Shown: positions 16,337 through 24,154 of the stretch, in pieces
How the letters are laid out: each line of letters opens with the position of its first letter
Position numbering within the stretch: the first letter of the stretch is position 1
NCBI GenBank assembly: GCA_964628515.1
Contig: CAZVNZ010000030.1
Span: 1 to 38,386, forward strand
Length of the DNA: 38,386 nucleotides
Origin: CAZVNZ01 sp964628515
GTDB lineage: Bacteria > Bacillota > Clostridia > Christensenellales > Christensenellaceae
Direction of reading: 5' to 3'
Made by a program: the position numbers and the translations under genes
The notes under the pieces: generated by a model
What the model was told of the DNA's origin: nothing
The model's input: only the letters and a program-made list of their open reading frames with translations
The model's database searches: none

Positions 16337-18233
16337 AAAATTGACTATTTGTGTTATAGCAACAGTAATAATATTTTCTGTTGCTATTTCAAGTTTTGCC
16401 ATTGATGATGCTATGGAAATTACGGATTTTAAAACTAAAATCGTAATGCAGGAAAACAATGTGGCTAAGGTAACGGAGAGTATAGACGTTTTCTACAAAC
16501 AAGACCGCAGGGGTATTTACAGAAACATCCCCACGGACAACCGTGTGGTACACGAAATCGATGGCAACAAAACGGAAAAAAACTATAAAGCCCTTGTAAG
16601 CGATATTGCAGTTACAATGGACGGCAAGGAAGTTGAGGCTTCCGCAGACCGAAATGATGGCATGATGTCTGTAAGAATAGGTAGCGAGGACGTTTATATA
16701 AGCGGAAGTCATACCTACGATATTTCCTATACCTACGATTTTGGTGATGACGGCATAACGGATTTTGATTTCTTCTATATGAGTTTAACGGGTAGCAACT
16801 GGGAAAGCCCACTTAATCATATTTCCTTCGATATTACCCTACCCAAGCCTTTTGAAAGTGAGGGCAACTTAGGCTTTAGCTTTGGGCGGGCAGGCAGCAG
16901 CAGTTACGACCCAAAAGAGCTTAAATACACGGTAAATGGCAACAGCATTAGAGGCGAAACTTTAAGGGTGATGCAACCGGGAGAGAGTATAGATGTGCGA
17001 CTGACACTACCCAAGGGCTATTTTGTAGATGCGCGTAGCGACAAACCAAACGGCTTGCTACTCATTGCAATAGCAGGAGGCTTTGCCCTTGCAAGCCTAC
17101 TCATATTTTTGCTTATTAAAAAGCCAAAAAAACGGGTAGCCACAGTAGAATTTACACCCCCCGAAGATTTAAACTCCGCAGATGTAGGCTTTATTCTTGA
17201 TTGCTATGCGGATACCAAGGATATAATTTCCCTAATAATTTATTGGGCAAACAAGGGCTATATAAGCATTTCTCAAGCAAGCAAAAAGCATATGGAGCTA
17301 GCCAAGCTAAAACCTCTTGAAGAGGATGCCAACAACTACGAAACCTTGTTTTTTAACAGGTTGTTTGAAGATGGGGACGTTATTTCCACCAAAGACTTTA
17401 CACCCGAAATAGGTAGCGGTGTGGTTGCCGCTTGCAGTAGGCTGAAAACAAAGTTTACTACGGGAGACACCAACATTATTAACCATAAATCTATGGGGCT
17501 TTCTGTGCTGAATATTATACTAATGCCTCTGCCCTTAGCCTTTGCTTTTGGGGTTGCAACTTATTTTAACACTTTGGAAGTGTTTATGTTTTGGATTTCT
17601 TTGTTTGTTGTTTTTGTAGTGGGAGTTGTTTTAGGCTCTATTTATAACTCCTACAACGTATCCAATAAATCAAGTACACGTGGTAAAATTGTGGCTCGCA
17701 GTATATTTATGTACCTGTTTGCCTTTTTGTACTTTGCTGTACTAACCCTGCTTATTTCAAGCGCAATCGGGTGGTTGTTCGCAATCATCATCACCATATG
17801 CAGTGTAATTATTTTTATACTGATACCCTTTATTTTAACACGCAACAATAAGGGGGAGGAATATTACGCACGCATCAAAGGCTTTAAGCACTTTATAGAA
17901 ACGGTGGAAGAGGACAGGCTTAGGGTGCTTTCCGAAGAAAACCCTCAATATTTTTACGATATTTTGCCTTACGCTTTGGTGTTTGGTATTACGGATAATT
18001 GGGCTAAAAAGTTTGAAAAAATCCACCTGCCTCAACCCTCGTGGTATTACGGCTCGGATTACCCCTTCTCCTCTGCTTTGTTTAGCTATGTGCTGGTAAG
18101 CTCTATGTTAAACAACACTCACCGTGCTATTGCAAGCAACTCAAACGGTGGCGGTATAAACGGTGGCGGTTTTTCCGGGGGCAGTTTCTCCGGTGGCGGA
18201 TTTGGCGGCGGCGGTGGCGGTGGCTCGTGGTAA
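16323..18233 (+). CDS. DUF2207 membrane protein with Gly-rich C-terminal tail
   Basis: The 636-residue protein starts with a signal peptide (about 1-25), followed by the extracellular DUF2207 domain (about 32-235, with DRRGIYRNIP near the start). A transmembrane helix lies near 243-265, then a cytoplasmic region, further membrane segments around 395-435 and 455-500, and a final glycine/serine tail (about 600-636) ending GGGGGGGSW. This is the standard architecture of the family. Function is unknown; association with LemA suggests a shared envelope complex. A strong bidirectional terminator at 18278-18316 closes the operon. Confidence 0.88.
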   Translation: MSSFKKLTICVIATVIIFSVAISSFAIDDAMEITDFKTKIVMQENNVAKVTESIDVFYKQDRRGIYRNIPTDNRVVHEIDGNKTEKNYKALVSDIAVTMDGKEVEASADRNDGMMSVRIGSEDVYISGSHTYDISYTYDFGDDGITDFDFFYMSLTGSNWESPLNHISFDITLPKPFESEGNLGFSFGRAGSSSYDPKELKYTVNGNSIRGETLRVMQPGESIDVRLTLPKGYFVDARSDKPNGLLLIAIAGGFALASLLIFLLIKKPKKRVATVEFTPPEDLNSADVGFILDCYADTKDIISLIIYWANKGYISISQASKKHMELAKLKPLEEDANNYETLFFNRLFEDGDVISTKDFTPEIGSGVVAACSRLKTKFTTGDTNIINHKSMGLSVLNIILMPLPLAFAFGVATYFNTLEVFMFWISLFVVFVVGVVLGSIYNSYNVSNKSSTRGKIVARSIFMYLFAFLYFAVLTLLISSAIGWLFAIIITICSVIIFILIPFILTRNNKGEEYYARIKGFKHFIETVEEDRLRVLSEENPQYFYDILPYALVFGITDNWAKKFEKIHLPQPSWYYGSDYPFSSALFSYVLVSSMLNNTHRAIASNSNGGGINGGGFSGGSFSGGGFGGGGGGGSW

Positions 18234-18277
18234 ACCCACTCCCCTAACACTACCCACAAAACCTATTTATATCATTA

Positions 18278-18316
18278 AAGGCTTGTGCGTTTTTTCGTAG
18301 CACAAGCCTTTTTATT
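18278..18316. terminator. Bidirectional Rho-independent terminator
   Basis: AAGGCTTGTGC and GCACAAGCCTT form a perfect 11-bp stem around an 11-base loop. A T-run follows on the plus strand. An A-rich flank gives a T-containing tail on the minus strand, so it can serve both the DUF2207 gene and the lipoprotein gene at 18352. Confidence 0.88.
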
Positions 18317-18351
18317 ACATCCTTAATATATCATCACCATAGAAAAAAAGG

Positions 18352-18597
18352 TTATGCCCCAAGCCCCAATGCACTTGCAAAATAACCTATAAGCGCATTA
18401 AAAGAGTTGGTGGCGGCGTTTCCTGTGGTGTTTATATCCTGCGTGGCGTCCATAACCACATTTTGCATTGCCACAACCTCTGTATTAAATGTGTGCAAAA
18501 TGCTGTCTATCGCCTGCTCAAAGGTTGCACCGCAACCGCTTAAAGCAATTGCAAACATTAGGCAAATAGCCACTAATATCCATTTTTTAGCCTTCAT
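18352..18597 (-). CDS. Small lipoprotein of unknown function
   Basis: The 81-residue product has a lipoprotein signal peptide with LSGC and the lipidated Cys at 22. The short mature part is rich in Asn, Thr and Ala, and probably helical. No known domain is visible. It starts 22 bases after the HD-GYP gene stop with GAGG as ribosome binding site, so the two are probably one transcript ending at the terminator at 18278. It could be an accessory to the sensor protein, but this is only positional inference. Confidence 0.7.
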   Translation of the reverse strand: MKAKKWILVAICLMFAIALSGCGATFEQAIDSILHTFNTEVVAMQNVVMDATQDINTTGNAATNSFNALIGYFASALGLGA

Positions 18598-18619
18598 GGT
18601 TTGTCCTCGCCTTCAAGTA

Positions 18620-20203
18620 TTATATAATTTGCTTTTTAAGCAGTCTGTTTAGCTTTTTTCGTAGGGGTATTATTTTTTCTTTAAGCAATTTTTCCCCAAG
18701 CTCGTCTTTTTGTTGATTGTACACGTTGCTAAGCATTTCTACGAGTTTTGTAAAATCGTGGCGTCTGGAGCGCTCTAATTGCACCTCTCCCGTACGGTCT
18801 ATTATTACTTCTATTATATACTCCGCTTGCCCGTCCTTTTCTTTTAGGGGTATGCCGAATAAATCAAATATTTTTTGCCCGTTGTTTGTAAACTGCTCTT
18901 GACGCATGTACTCCACATTTCCGCTTTTTAGGGCACGGTCTACGGCACAGTTTTTGCACGGCTCCACTCCCACACCTCCTGCATCGTAGCAAATTTTGCC
19001 AATTATGCTTTCCTCTGTAAGCCCCATGTATTTTAAAAAATTATCGCTGGCAAAAAGCACTTTTTTGTCTTTATCCATAAGCACATACCCATAGGGCGTG
19101 TTGTCAAATATTTCTTTTAGCAGTGCGTCTTCATCAAAATTACTGTTTTGAAAGTCGCTGACTTCCATTTCTTCTTTTGATGATGATACCGTTTGCTGAT
19201 TTAAGGTGCGTGCTATTTGCTTTACCGGTTTTGCATTAAAATCCTCGTCAAAATCCGCATTAAAATCCATATTTACGAAAACATCCACCAACTTTGCATC
19301 AAGTTGAGTGCCTGCCACCTTTTTAATTTCCTCAAGGGCGTATTTGTGGTCTAACGCCTTTCTGTACGAGCGTGTGGAGGTTATGGCGTCGTAAGTATCC
19401 GCAATGGCTACAATACGTGCGCCTAAGGAAATCTCCTCCCCCTTTAGTGCAAAGGGATAGCCTGTGCCGTCCACCCTTTCGTGATGTTGCCACACAATAT
19501 TACGTATGTCGTCAAAACTATATAGGCCGGATAACATTCCGTAAGACTCTTCGGGGTGCCTTTTTATAGTCTCGTATTCCTCATCGTTTAATTTGCCTGC
19601 TTTATTTATTATGGAATTTGGTATATTAACCTTGCCAATGTCGTGCAAACTGGCGGCAATGGCAATCTCGAAAATTTCTTCGTCGGATAAATTAAGGGCA
19701 TGGGCAAGCATTAGCGCTATTTTTCTTACACTTTTAGAGTGATTTGCCGTATAAGCGTCTTTAGCTTCAAGCATAATAGCCAAAATAGAAAGAATTTCGT
19801 CGTAATCTTTATTACGTTGCTCCTTTATTAGCATTTCTTTTGTTCTGTTTACCATTATTTCCAAAACAAATTGCTTTTCGCCGGATTTTGCTTTGCTTAG
19901 GGGTATTGCATAATCGTCTATATACCGTACAGAGCCGTCTTGCAGGGTGTCCTTTCTTGCGCTAAAGGCTCTTTTACCTGTGTTTAGCGCCTTTTGCACG
20001 GTGCAGTTACTGCATTTTACCCCTCCGTTGGAAATATTGTAGCATAGCTCTCCTATTGTTGTTTTAGGGTCTAACTTACGCAACTCCATAAAATTTTTGT
20101 TTATATAATGGATTCTGAAAGTTTCGTCTAAAATTATGTATGCAACAGGCGTATTGTCTATAAACTCTTTAATAAGCTGTGGTTTTATCTTGTTATTTAG
20201 CAT
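18620..20203 (-). CDS. PAS / HD-GYP / PAS signalling protein, predicted c-di-GMP phosphodiesterase
   Basis: The 527-residue cytoplasmic protein has an N-terminal PAS domain (about 10-125), an HD-GYP domain (about 140-310), a second PAS domain (about 358-480) and a charged helical tail. HD-GYP metal and catalytic residues are intact: HD at 187-188, GK at 190-191, H216, H240-H241 and GTGYP at 246-250, so cyclic di-GMP hydrolysis is expected. Both PAS domains carry the same cysteine pattern, CY-x8/9-C-x2-C (C54, C64, C67 and C405, C416, C419), pointing to a metal or redox cofactor. No transmembrane segment is visible. It shares an mRNA with the small lipoprotein. Confidence 0.88.
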   Translation of the reverse strand: MLNNKIKPQLIKEFIDNTPVAYIILDETFRIHYINKNFMELRKLDPKTTIGELCYNISNGGVKCSNCTVQKALNTGKRAFSARKDTLQDGSVRYIDDYAIPLSKAKSGEKQFVLEIMVNRTKEMLIKEQRNKDYDEILSILAIMLEAKDAYTANHSKSVRKIALMLAHALNLSDEEIFEIAIAASLHDIGKVNIPNSIINKAGKLNDEEYETIKRHPEESYGMLSGLYSFDDIRNIVWQHHERVDGTGYPFALKGEEISLGARIVAIADTYDAITSTRSYRKALDHKYALEEIKKVAGTQLDAKLVDVFVNMDFNADFDEDFNAKPVKQIARTLNQQTVSSSKEEMEVSDFQNSNFDEDALLKEIFDNTPYGYVLMDKDKKVLFASDNFLKYMGLTEESIIGKICYDAGGVGVEPCKNCAVDRALKSGNVEYMRQEQFTNNGQKIFDLFGIPLKEKDGQAEYIIEVIIDRTGEVQLERSRRHDFTKLVEMLSNVYNQQKDELGEKLLKEKIIPLRKKLNRLLKKQII

Positions 20204-20228
20204 ATCTGTGAAATCCCCTCTTTACAAT

Positions 20229-20257
20229 ATAATAGCAAACTTTCTAAAAAACTGCAA
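20229..20257 (-). promoter_or_regulatory. Promoter of the HD-GYP gene
   Basis: On the minus strand TTGCAG and TATTAT are separated by 17 bases, about 25 bases before the ATG at 20203. Confidence 0.65.
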
Positions 20258-20361
20258 ACAAAAAATATAACCTTTGCCATAATTTTTTCAACAAATTTTT
20301 GGGGTTTGTGATACATTTATACTGTATTTTTTGAGTAAATAACTTTAAATTAGTGTAAAGT

Positions 20362-20377
20362 GTTACAAATTTGTAAC
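20362..20377. promoter_or_regulatory. Perfect 16-bp palindrome, candidate operator
   Basis: GTTACAAATTTGTAAC is a perfect palindrome between the divergent HD-GYP and NlpC/P60 promoters, 17 bases upstream of the latter's -35 region. It looks like a dimeric regulator site; the regulator is unknown. Confidence 0.55.
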
Positions 20378-20393
20378 TATTTTTAATAAATAC

Positions 20394-20422
20394 TTTAAAT
20401 TTTCTAAAATTAATAGTATAAT
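20394..20422 (+). promoter_or_regulatory. Promoter of the NlpC/P60 gene
   Basis: A perfect TATAAT at 20417-20422 has a weak TTTAAA 17 bases upstream. The start of transcription would be near 20429, giving a leader of about 150 bases. Confidence 0.55.
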
Positions 20423-20436
20423 ATGTATGAGTTTTT

Positions 20437-20532
20437 CCGTTTTTATTGCAGTTTGCTCGTTAAAAACTGCTTATGGCACTAATTTAAGTATACGGGCATA
20501 GTTCTGTATTAATTAGTTATTGTAAAAAACGG
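20437..20532 (+). ncRNA. Structured 5' leader, three-way-junction candidate cis-regulatory RNA
   Basis: Three pairings nest cleanly. P1 is CCGTTTTT (20437-20444) with AAAAACGG (20525-20532). P2 is GCAGTTT (20448-20454) with AAACTGC (20464-20470). P3 is ATACGG (20490-20495) with CTGTAT (20504-20509), extended by TAATT/AATTA. The structure starts about eight bases after the predicted transcription start and ends 45 bases before the ATG. I do not recognise the conserved sequences of known c-di-AMP or c-di-GMP riboswitches. Confidence 0.5.
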
Positions 20533-20577
20533 CTAAAATTATTTAGTTATGTTTAAAGGCTTTTTGCGGAGGTTTAA

Positions 20578-21726
20578 ATGAGGAAATTCAAAAGATACAA
20601 ACCAAAATCTTTTGGCGGTAGAATGCACAACAAATTTGTAAGGTTTGGTGTAAACTGGTTAAGGCTTAATAAATCAAAAAAAACAGTAATAATTGCAAGC
20701 ATAGGCGGAGCCTTACTTGTAGTTGCTTTGGTTATAACATTTAATTTTAGCGGTACTCCTTTTAAATTAGGGTTACCCACTTCGGCAATGGAAGGGGAAC
20801 AAAAATTAGGAGAGGACGCCATTGCGCCCTTGCCTACACCCACTCCCACTCCACAGCCCACCCCCGACCCAACACCCACTCCCACTCCCGACCCTACCTT
20901 AAAATACGGTATGGAAAACGAGGAAATTCCAAAACTGCAAGCACGGCTTATGGATTTAGGCTACATGGATATAGACGAACCCACAAAGAAGTTTGGCCCT
21001 GCTACCGAGGGTGCTGTTATGTACTTTCAAAGACAGCATAAGTTAGCGGAGGACGGTATTTGCGGGCCAAAAACTTTAGAGCTTATATACTCTGAGGAAG
21101 CAAAGCCCTACACCTTAATGGAGGGCACAAGGGGCGGAGACGTAGATATGCTCCAAAGCAGACTCTCCGAGCTTGGCTATTTATCTAAAAGCACAGGGTA
21201 CTACGGTACAGAAACGGTAGAGGCAATAAAACTGTTTCAAAAGCAAAACGAAATTGGTGTAGACGGCAAAACGGGGCAGGTTACCCTAAGTTTAATGTAC
21301 TCAGCCGATGCCAAACCATCACCCCAAGCAGTAATAAGTGCGGCACGAAAGGGTAGTATAGAAGAATTTATAGCATCTGCGCAAAAACAGGTGGGCAAAC
21401 CATATGTATGGGGGGCGGCAGGGCCTAAGAGCTTTGATTGCTCCGGGCTTATAACCTATTGCTTAAGAGAGGCAGGCTCTTCTACCGGACGGTTAAACGC
21501 AAGAGGTTTTTCCAAAAACAGTAAATGGGAAGAGGTATCTTGGGATAACCTTCAACGAGGAGATTTAATGTTTTTCAGAGCAAGAGGAACAATAGGGCAT
21601 GTTGGCATTTACATAGGAAACGGCGAAATTATTGACGCCTCTTCCGCAAACGGAAAGGTTGTTAGGCGTAGCTCCACATCTAATTGGATGAGAAACAACT
21701 TTATAAATGCAAGACGCCCTTGGTAA
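20578..21726 (+). CDS. Membrane-anchored NlpC/P60 cell-wall endopeptidase with two PG-binding domains
   Basis: The 382-residue protein has a basic cytoplasmic N-terminus, one transmembrane helix (about 36-56), a Thr/Pro-repeat spacer (about 85-107), two peptidoglycan-binding_1 domains (about 110-172 and 183-243) and a C-terminal NlpC/P60 domain (about 260-382). Catalytic Cys288 lies in DCSGL, and His341 in GHVGIYIG. It should cut gamma-D-Glu/diamino-acid links in the cell wall outside the membrane. GGAGG lies five bases before the ATG. A long structured leader and a palindrome upstream indicate tight regulation. The redoxin lipoprotein gene follows after 64 bases. Confidence 0.9.
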   Translation: MRKFKRYKPKSFGGRMHNKFVRFGVNWLRLNKSKKTVIIASIGGALLVVALVITFNFSGTPFKLGLPTSAMEGEQKLGEDAIAPLPTPTPTPQPTPDPTPTPTPDPTLKYGMENEEIPKLQARLMDLGYMDIDEPTKKFGPATEGAVMYFQRQHKLAEDGICGPKTLELIYSEEAKPYTLMEGTRGGDVDMLQSRLSELGYLSKSTGYYGTETVEAIKLFQKQNEIGVDGKTGQVTLSLMYSADAKPSPQAVISAARKGSIEEFIASAQKQVGKPYVWGAAGPKSFDCSGLITYCLREAGSSTGRLNARGFSKNSKWEEVSWDNLQRGDLMFFRARGTIGHVGIYIGNGEIIDASSANGKVVRRSSTSNWMRNNFINARRPW

Positions 21727-21790
21727 TTTTAGCACATATGCAACAGTCAAATTACTTGTTGCAAGCTGAAAATAATGAAAGGAATAAAAA

Positions 21791-22861
21791 GTGAAAAAAA
21801 CAACCATTATAGTAACTGTTTTACTATTAACTATTTTTACCCTGTCTGCCTGCTCCTACTTTGATGTAGGGGGCAACGGGGCATCTAAGGACACTAATAT
21901 ACAATCAACTTTGGAAACCACGGACGAAACGGACACAACATCGAAGGACACCACAGAAAATCAAAACAAAGAAACTACGGACACCACCCAAAAACAAACG
22001 GGTGTACTTGGGGCATACACGGATAACGGTTTTGAGTTTACCCCCACTAAAAATTGGGAGGATGCGCTTAAAAGCGAAGAAATAGTTGTAAAATCCGTAC
22101 CCGGTTTGTTTGTATTTTTCCAATTTTTGCCTAAAGGTTCGGATATTTCCGATTTTGATGCACCTAAGGATATTGCCATAGTTATGATAGACAATGAGGA
22201 TTTCAAGTCCGCAAACGCAGAAATCACCTATGCTTTTGATAAATCCACCACCACGGACAACGGTTTATTCGTGGTATACAGCGAAAAATTAGATACTACG
22301 GATTTAAGCGAGGAGGATATTAAAAAGGCGGAAATACTGCTAAAAGAGTTCGCAAGCGATATTTTACCCCAAATACAAAACTCGGATATTGCTGTAAACG
22401 CCGGCTCTACTGCTGAGGGTAGCACCCTTTCTTTTGAAACCACGGACATAGACGGCAAACCGGTAGCAAGTAAGGAGCTTTTTGCCCCCTACGATATTAC
22501 CATGATAAATATATGGTCTACCACCTGCCCTTATTGCATAACAGAAATGCCAATAATTGAAGAGGAATACCAAAACAAACCAAATAACGTAAATATAGTA
22601 GGATTGCTTGCAGACGTAACCACTATGGACGCAACAAATAAAGCTACGGCAAAAAAGCAGATGGCACAAACAAAGGTTAGTTACACAAACCTAATACCCA
22701 ACCCTTTTATGATGTATTCTTTACTTAGCGAGGTAAGCTACGTACCCACCACCATATTTGTGGATAAAAACGGAAAAGTAATAGGAGAGCCCATTATAAG
22801 CGCCTTTAAGGAAGGACAAATAGAAAAAGCCATAAACGAGCGCTTAGCAATGCTAAATTAG
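21791..22861 (+). CDS. TlpA/ResA-like thioredoxin-fold lipoprotein
   Basis: The 356-residue protein has a lipobox LSAC with lipidated Cys21, a Thr/Asp/Glu-rich linker (about 30-70), a middle domain of unknown function, and a C-terminal redoxin domain with WSTTCPYCITEMP; the active-site pair is Cys246 and Cys249. SYVPTTIFVDKNGKV supplies the cis-proline. Homologues act as extracytoplasmic thiol-disulfide oxidoreductases. The start codon is GTG or TTG-like in context (gtgaaaaaaac) with AAAGGAAT upstream. It is followed after two bases by a 47-residue CXXC protein and then a 4Fe-4S membrane protein, a recurring clostridial trio. It ends in TAG, and read-through would reach TGA after one codon. 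Confidence 0.87.
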   Translation: MKKTTIIVTVLLLTIFTLSACSYFDVGGNGASKDTNIQSTLETTDETDTTSKDTTENQNKETTDTTQKQTGVLGAYTDNGFEFTPTKNWEDALKSEEIVVKSVPGLFVFFQFLPKGSDISDFDAPKDIAIVMIDNEDFKSANAEITYAFDKSTTTDNGLFVVYSEKLDTTDLSEEDIKKAEILLKEFASDILPQIQNSDIAVNAGSTAEGSTLSFETTDIDGKPVASKELFAPYDITMINIWSTTCPYCITEMPIIEEEYQNKPNNVNIVGLLADVTTMDATNKATAKKQMAQTKVSYTNLIPNPFMMYSLLSEVSYVPTTIFVDKNGKVIGEPIISAFKEGQIEKAINERLAMLN

Positions 22862-22863
22862 CC

Positions 22864-23007
22864 ATGAAAATTAAACGTACCCTTGTAATTACCCTTGCAA
22901 TAGTTTTGTGCCTTACCGCCATTGGCATAGGTGTTGTTTTGGGCGAGAATAAAACTATCTACGCCAAAGCCTCGGTAATTTGCGCCCAGTGTGTGGGTAT
23001 AGGCTGA
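22864..23007 (+). CDS. CD1871A-like small CXXC membrane protein
   Basis: This 47-residue protein consists of a basic start (MKIKR), one hydrophobic helix (about 7-26) and a short outer part ending VICAQCVGIG with the CXXC pair Cys40 and Cys43. Length, motif position and neighbours match the CD1871A family of tiny CXXC proteins that sit between a TlpA-like redoxin and a 4Fe-4S membrane protein in clostridia. It may pass electrons or disulfides between the two. The ATG lies two bases after the redoxin stop, and its own TGA is 46 bases before the next gene. Confidence 0.75.
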   Translation: MKIKRTLVITLAIVLCLTAIGIGVVLGENKTIYAKASVICAQCVGIG

Positions 23008-23053
23008 CTGCCACGGGTTACCCTCCATCATCACCATGAAAAAAGGATTGTCT

Positions 23054-23932
23054 ATGAAATGTAAGAAAAGTACCTGCGTTTCTAAAAGAACGATTATACA
23101 GGTAATTTCTCTGCTTTTAATGAATTTGAATATAACCGGGCTTTTTACGGGCAAGCTGTTTAAAGGAAGCTTTAAGCAGTTTTGCGTGCCCGGACTTAAC
23201 TGTTACTCCTGCCCTTCCGCTGTGGGCTCCTGCCCCATTGGCGCTTTGCAGTCGGTGGCAAACACTAACGGCAGAATTTCTTTGTTTGTTTTAGGCACAC
23301 TTGCTTTGTTTGGGTTGCTTTTAGGAAGATTTATTTGCGGTTTTATTTGCCCTTTTGGGTTTTTTCAAGATTTACTTTATAAGATTAAAACCAAAAAATA
23401 CAATCCCTCTTTAAAAAAGGACGGTATTTTTAGATACGCAAAATACCTTGTTTTAATTATAGCGGTACTCCTTATCCCCTTGCTGTACAGAACGCATTTT
23501 GGGCAGGGCATACCCTTCTTTTGCCAGTTTTTATGCCCGGCAGGCGTGCTGCAAGGGGGTTTTCCCCTAATTATTACCACACCCTCCGTAGTAAACAGCT
23601 TAGGCGCACTTTTTAATTGGAAACTACTGATTTTATTGGTATTTGCTCTAACTTCTGTATTAAGTTACAGAACTTTTTGCAAATATATTTGCCCCTTAGG
23701 AGCTTTTTATGCGTTGTTTAACAAAATCGCTTTATACAAATACACTTTTAAAGAGGAAAACTGCACCATGTGCAAAAAATGCGAAACCGCTTGCCCCATG
23801 GGGATTTCCCCCTATACCGACGTTAATCACATGGAGTGCATACGTTGCGGCAGGTGCGTTAAGGCTTGTGAGTTTGGGGCTATTGGTAGGCCTTTTGTTA
23901 ATAAGGTAAAAAATGGGAAACCCCACAGGTAA
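23054..23932 (+). CDS. Polytopic 4Fe-4S membrane protein (NapH/YccM-like)
   Basis: The 292-residue protein has about five transmembrane helices and conserved cysteine sites: CVPGLNCYSCPSAVGSCPIGA near the N-terminus, CGFICPFG, FLCPAGVLQ and YICPLGAF in or near membrane segments, and two C-terminal [4Fe-4S] motifs, CTMCKKCETACPMG and CIRCGRCVKACEFG. The plan is that of NapH/YccM/RdxA-type electron carriers across the membrane. Together with the redoxin lipoprotein and the CXXC protein it could drive reduction of extracellular thiols. I prefer ATG 23054 (AAAAAAGGAT upstream) over ATG 23036, which has no ribosome binding site. Confidence 0.85.
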   Translation: MKCKKSTCVSKRTIIQVISLLLMNLNITGLFTGKLFKGSFKQFCVPGLNCYSCPSAVGSCPIGALQSVANTNGRISLFVLGTLALFGLLLGRFICGFICPFGFFQDLLYKIKTKKYNPSLKKDGIFRYAKYLVLIIAVLLIPLLYRTHFGQGIPFFCQFLCPAGVLQGGFPLIITTPSVVNSLGALFNWKLLILLVFALTSVLSYRTFCKYICPLGAFYALFNKIALYKYTFKEENCTMCKKCETACPMGISPYTDVNHMECIRCGRCVKACEFGAIGRPFVNKVKNGKPHR

Positions 23933-23962
23933 CAGCAAAATTGCTTTTTCCAAAACAATCTG

Positions 23963-23991
23963 TTGACACTTCATATCTAAACTGATACAAT
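23963..23991 (+). promoter_or_regulatory. Strong promoter of the mtbCB operon
   Basis: TTGACA, 17 bases, TACAAT. The inverted repeat ATATCT/AGATAT flanks the -10 box (about 23974-23999) and could be an operator. The leader that follows is about 155 bases. Confidence 0.8.
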
Positions 23992-24042
23992 CAAGATATA
24001 AATAAAAAAATCACAAAGTATATTTAATAACAAGAAAAAAAG

Positions 24043-24122
24043 GGTATTCTTATTAGTTTACTCTTAGTAGCTATATTCCTATTTTTGGGGAGTATGTGTT
24101 ATACCTAAATTTATTTGAATAC
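24043..24122 (+). promoter_or_regulatory. mtbCB leader with mutually exclusive pairings
   Basis: GTATTC (24044-24049) can pair with GAATAC (24117-24122), enclosing TACTC/GAGTA (24059-24063 with 24090-24094). Alternatively GGTAT (24043-24047) can pair with ATACC (24101-24105). The first and last options compete. It does not look like a cobalamin riboswitch. An AAGGAGGT ribosome binding site follows at about 24139-24146. Confidence 0.35.
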
Positions 24123-24154
24123 AAATCTTCATTATTCATAAGGAGGTAAAATTT

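Noticed and set aside
20437..20532. Known c-di-AMP (ydaO) or c-di-GMP (GEMM) riboswitch
   Set aside because: The invariant sequence blocks of these classes are not present.
23933..24154. Cobalamin riboswitch before the corrinoid protein gene
   Set aside because: The conserved B12-box and long paired core are absent; the leader is short and AT-rich.
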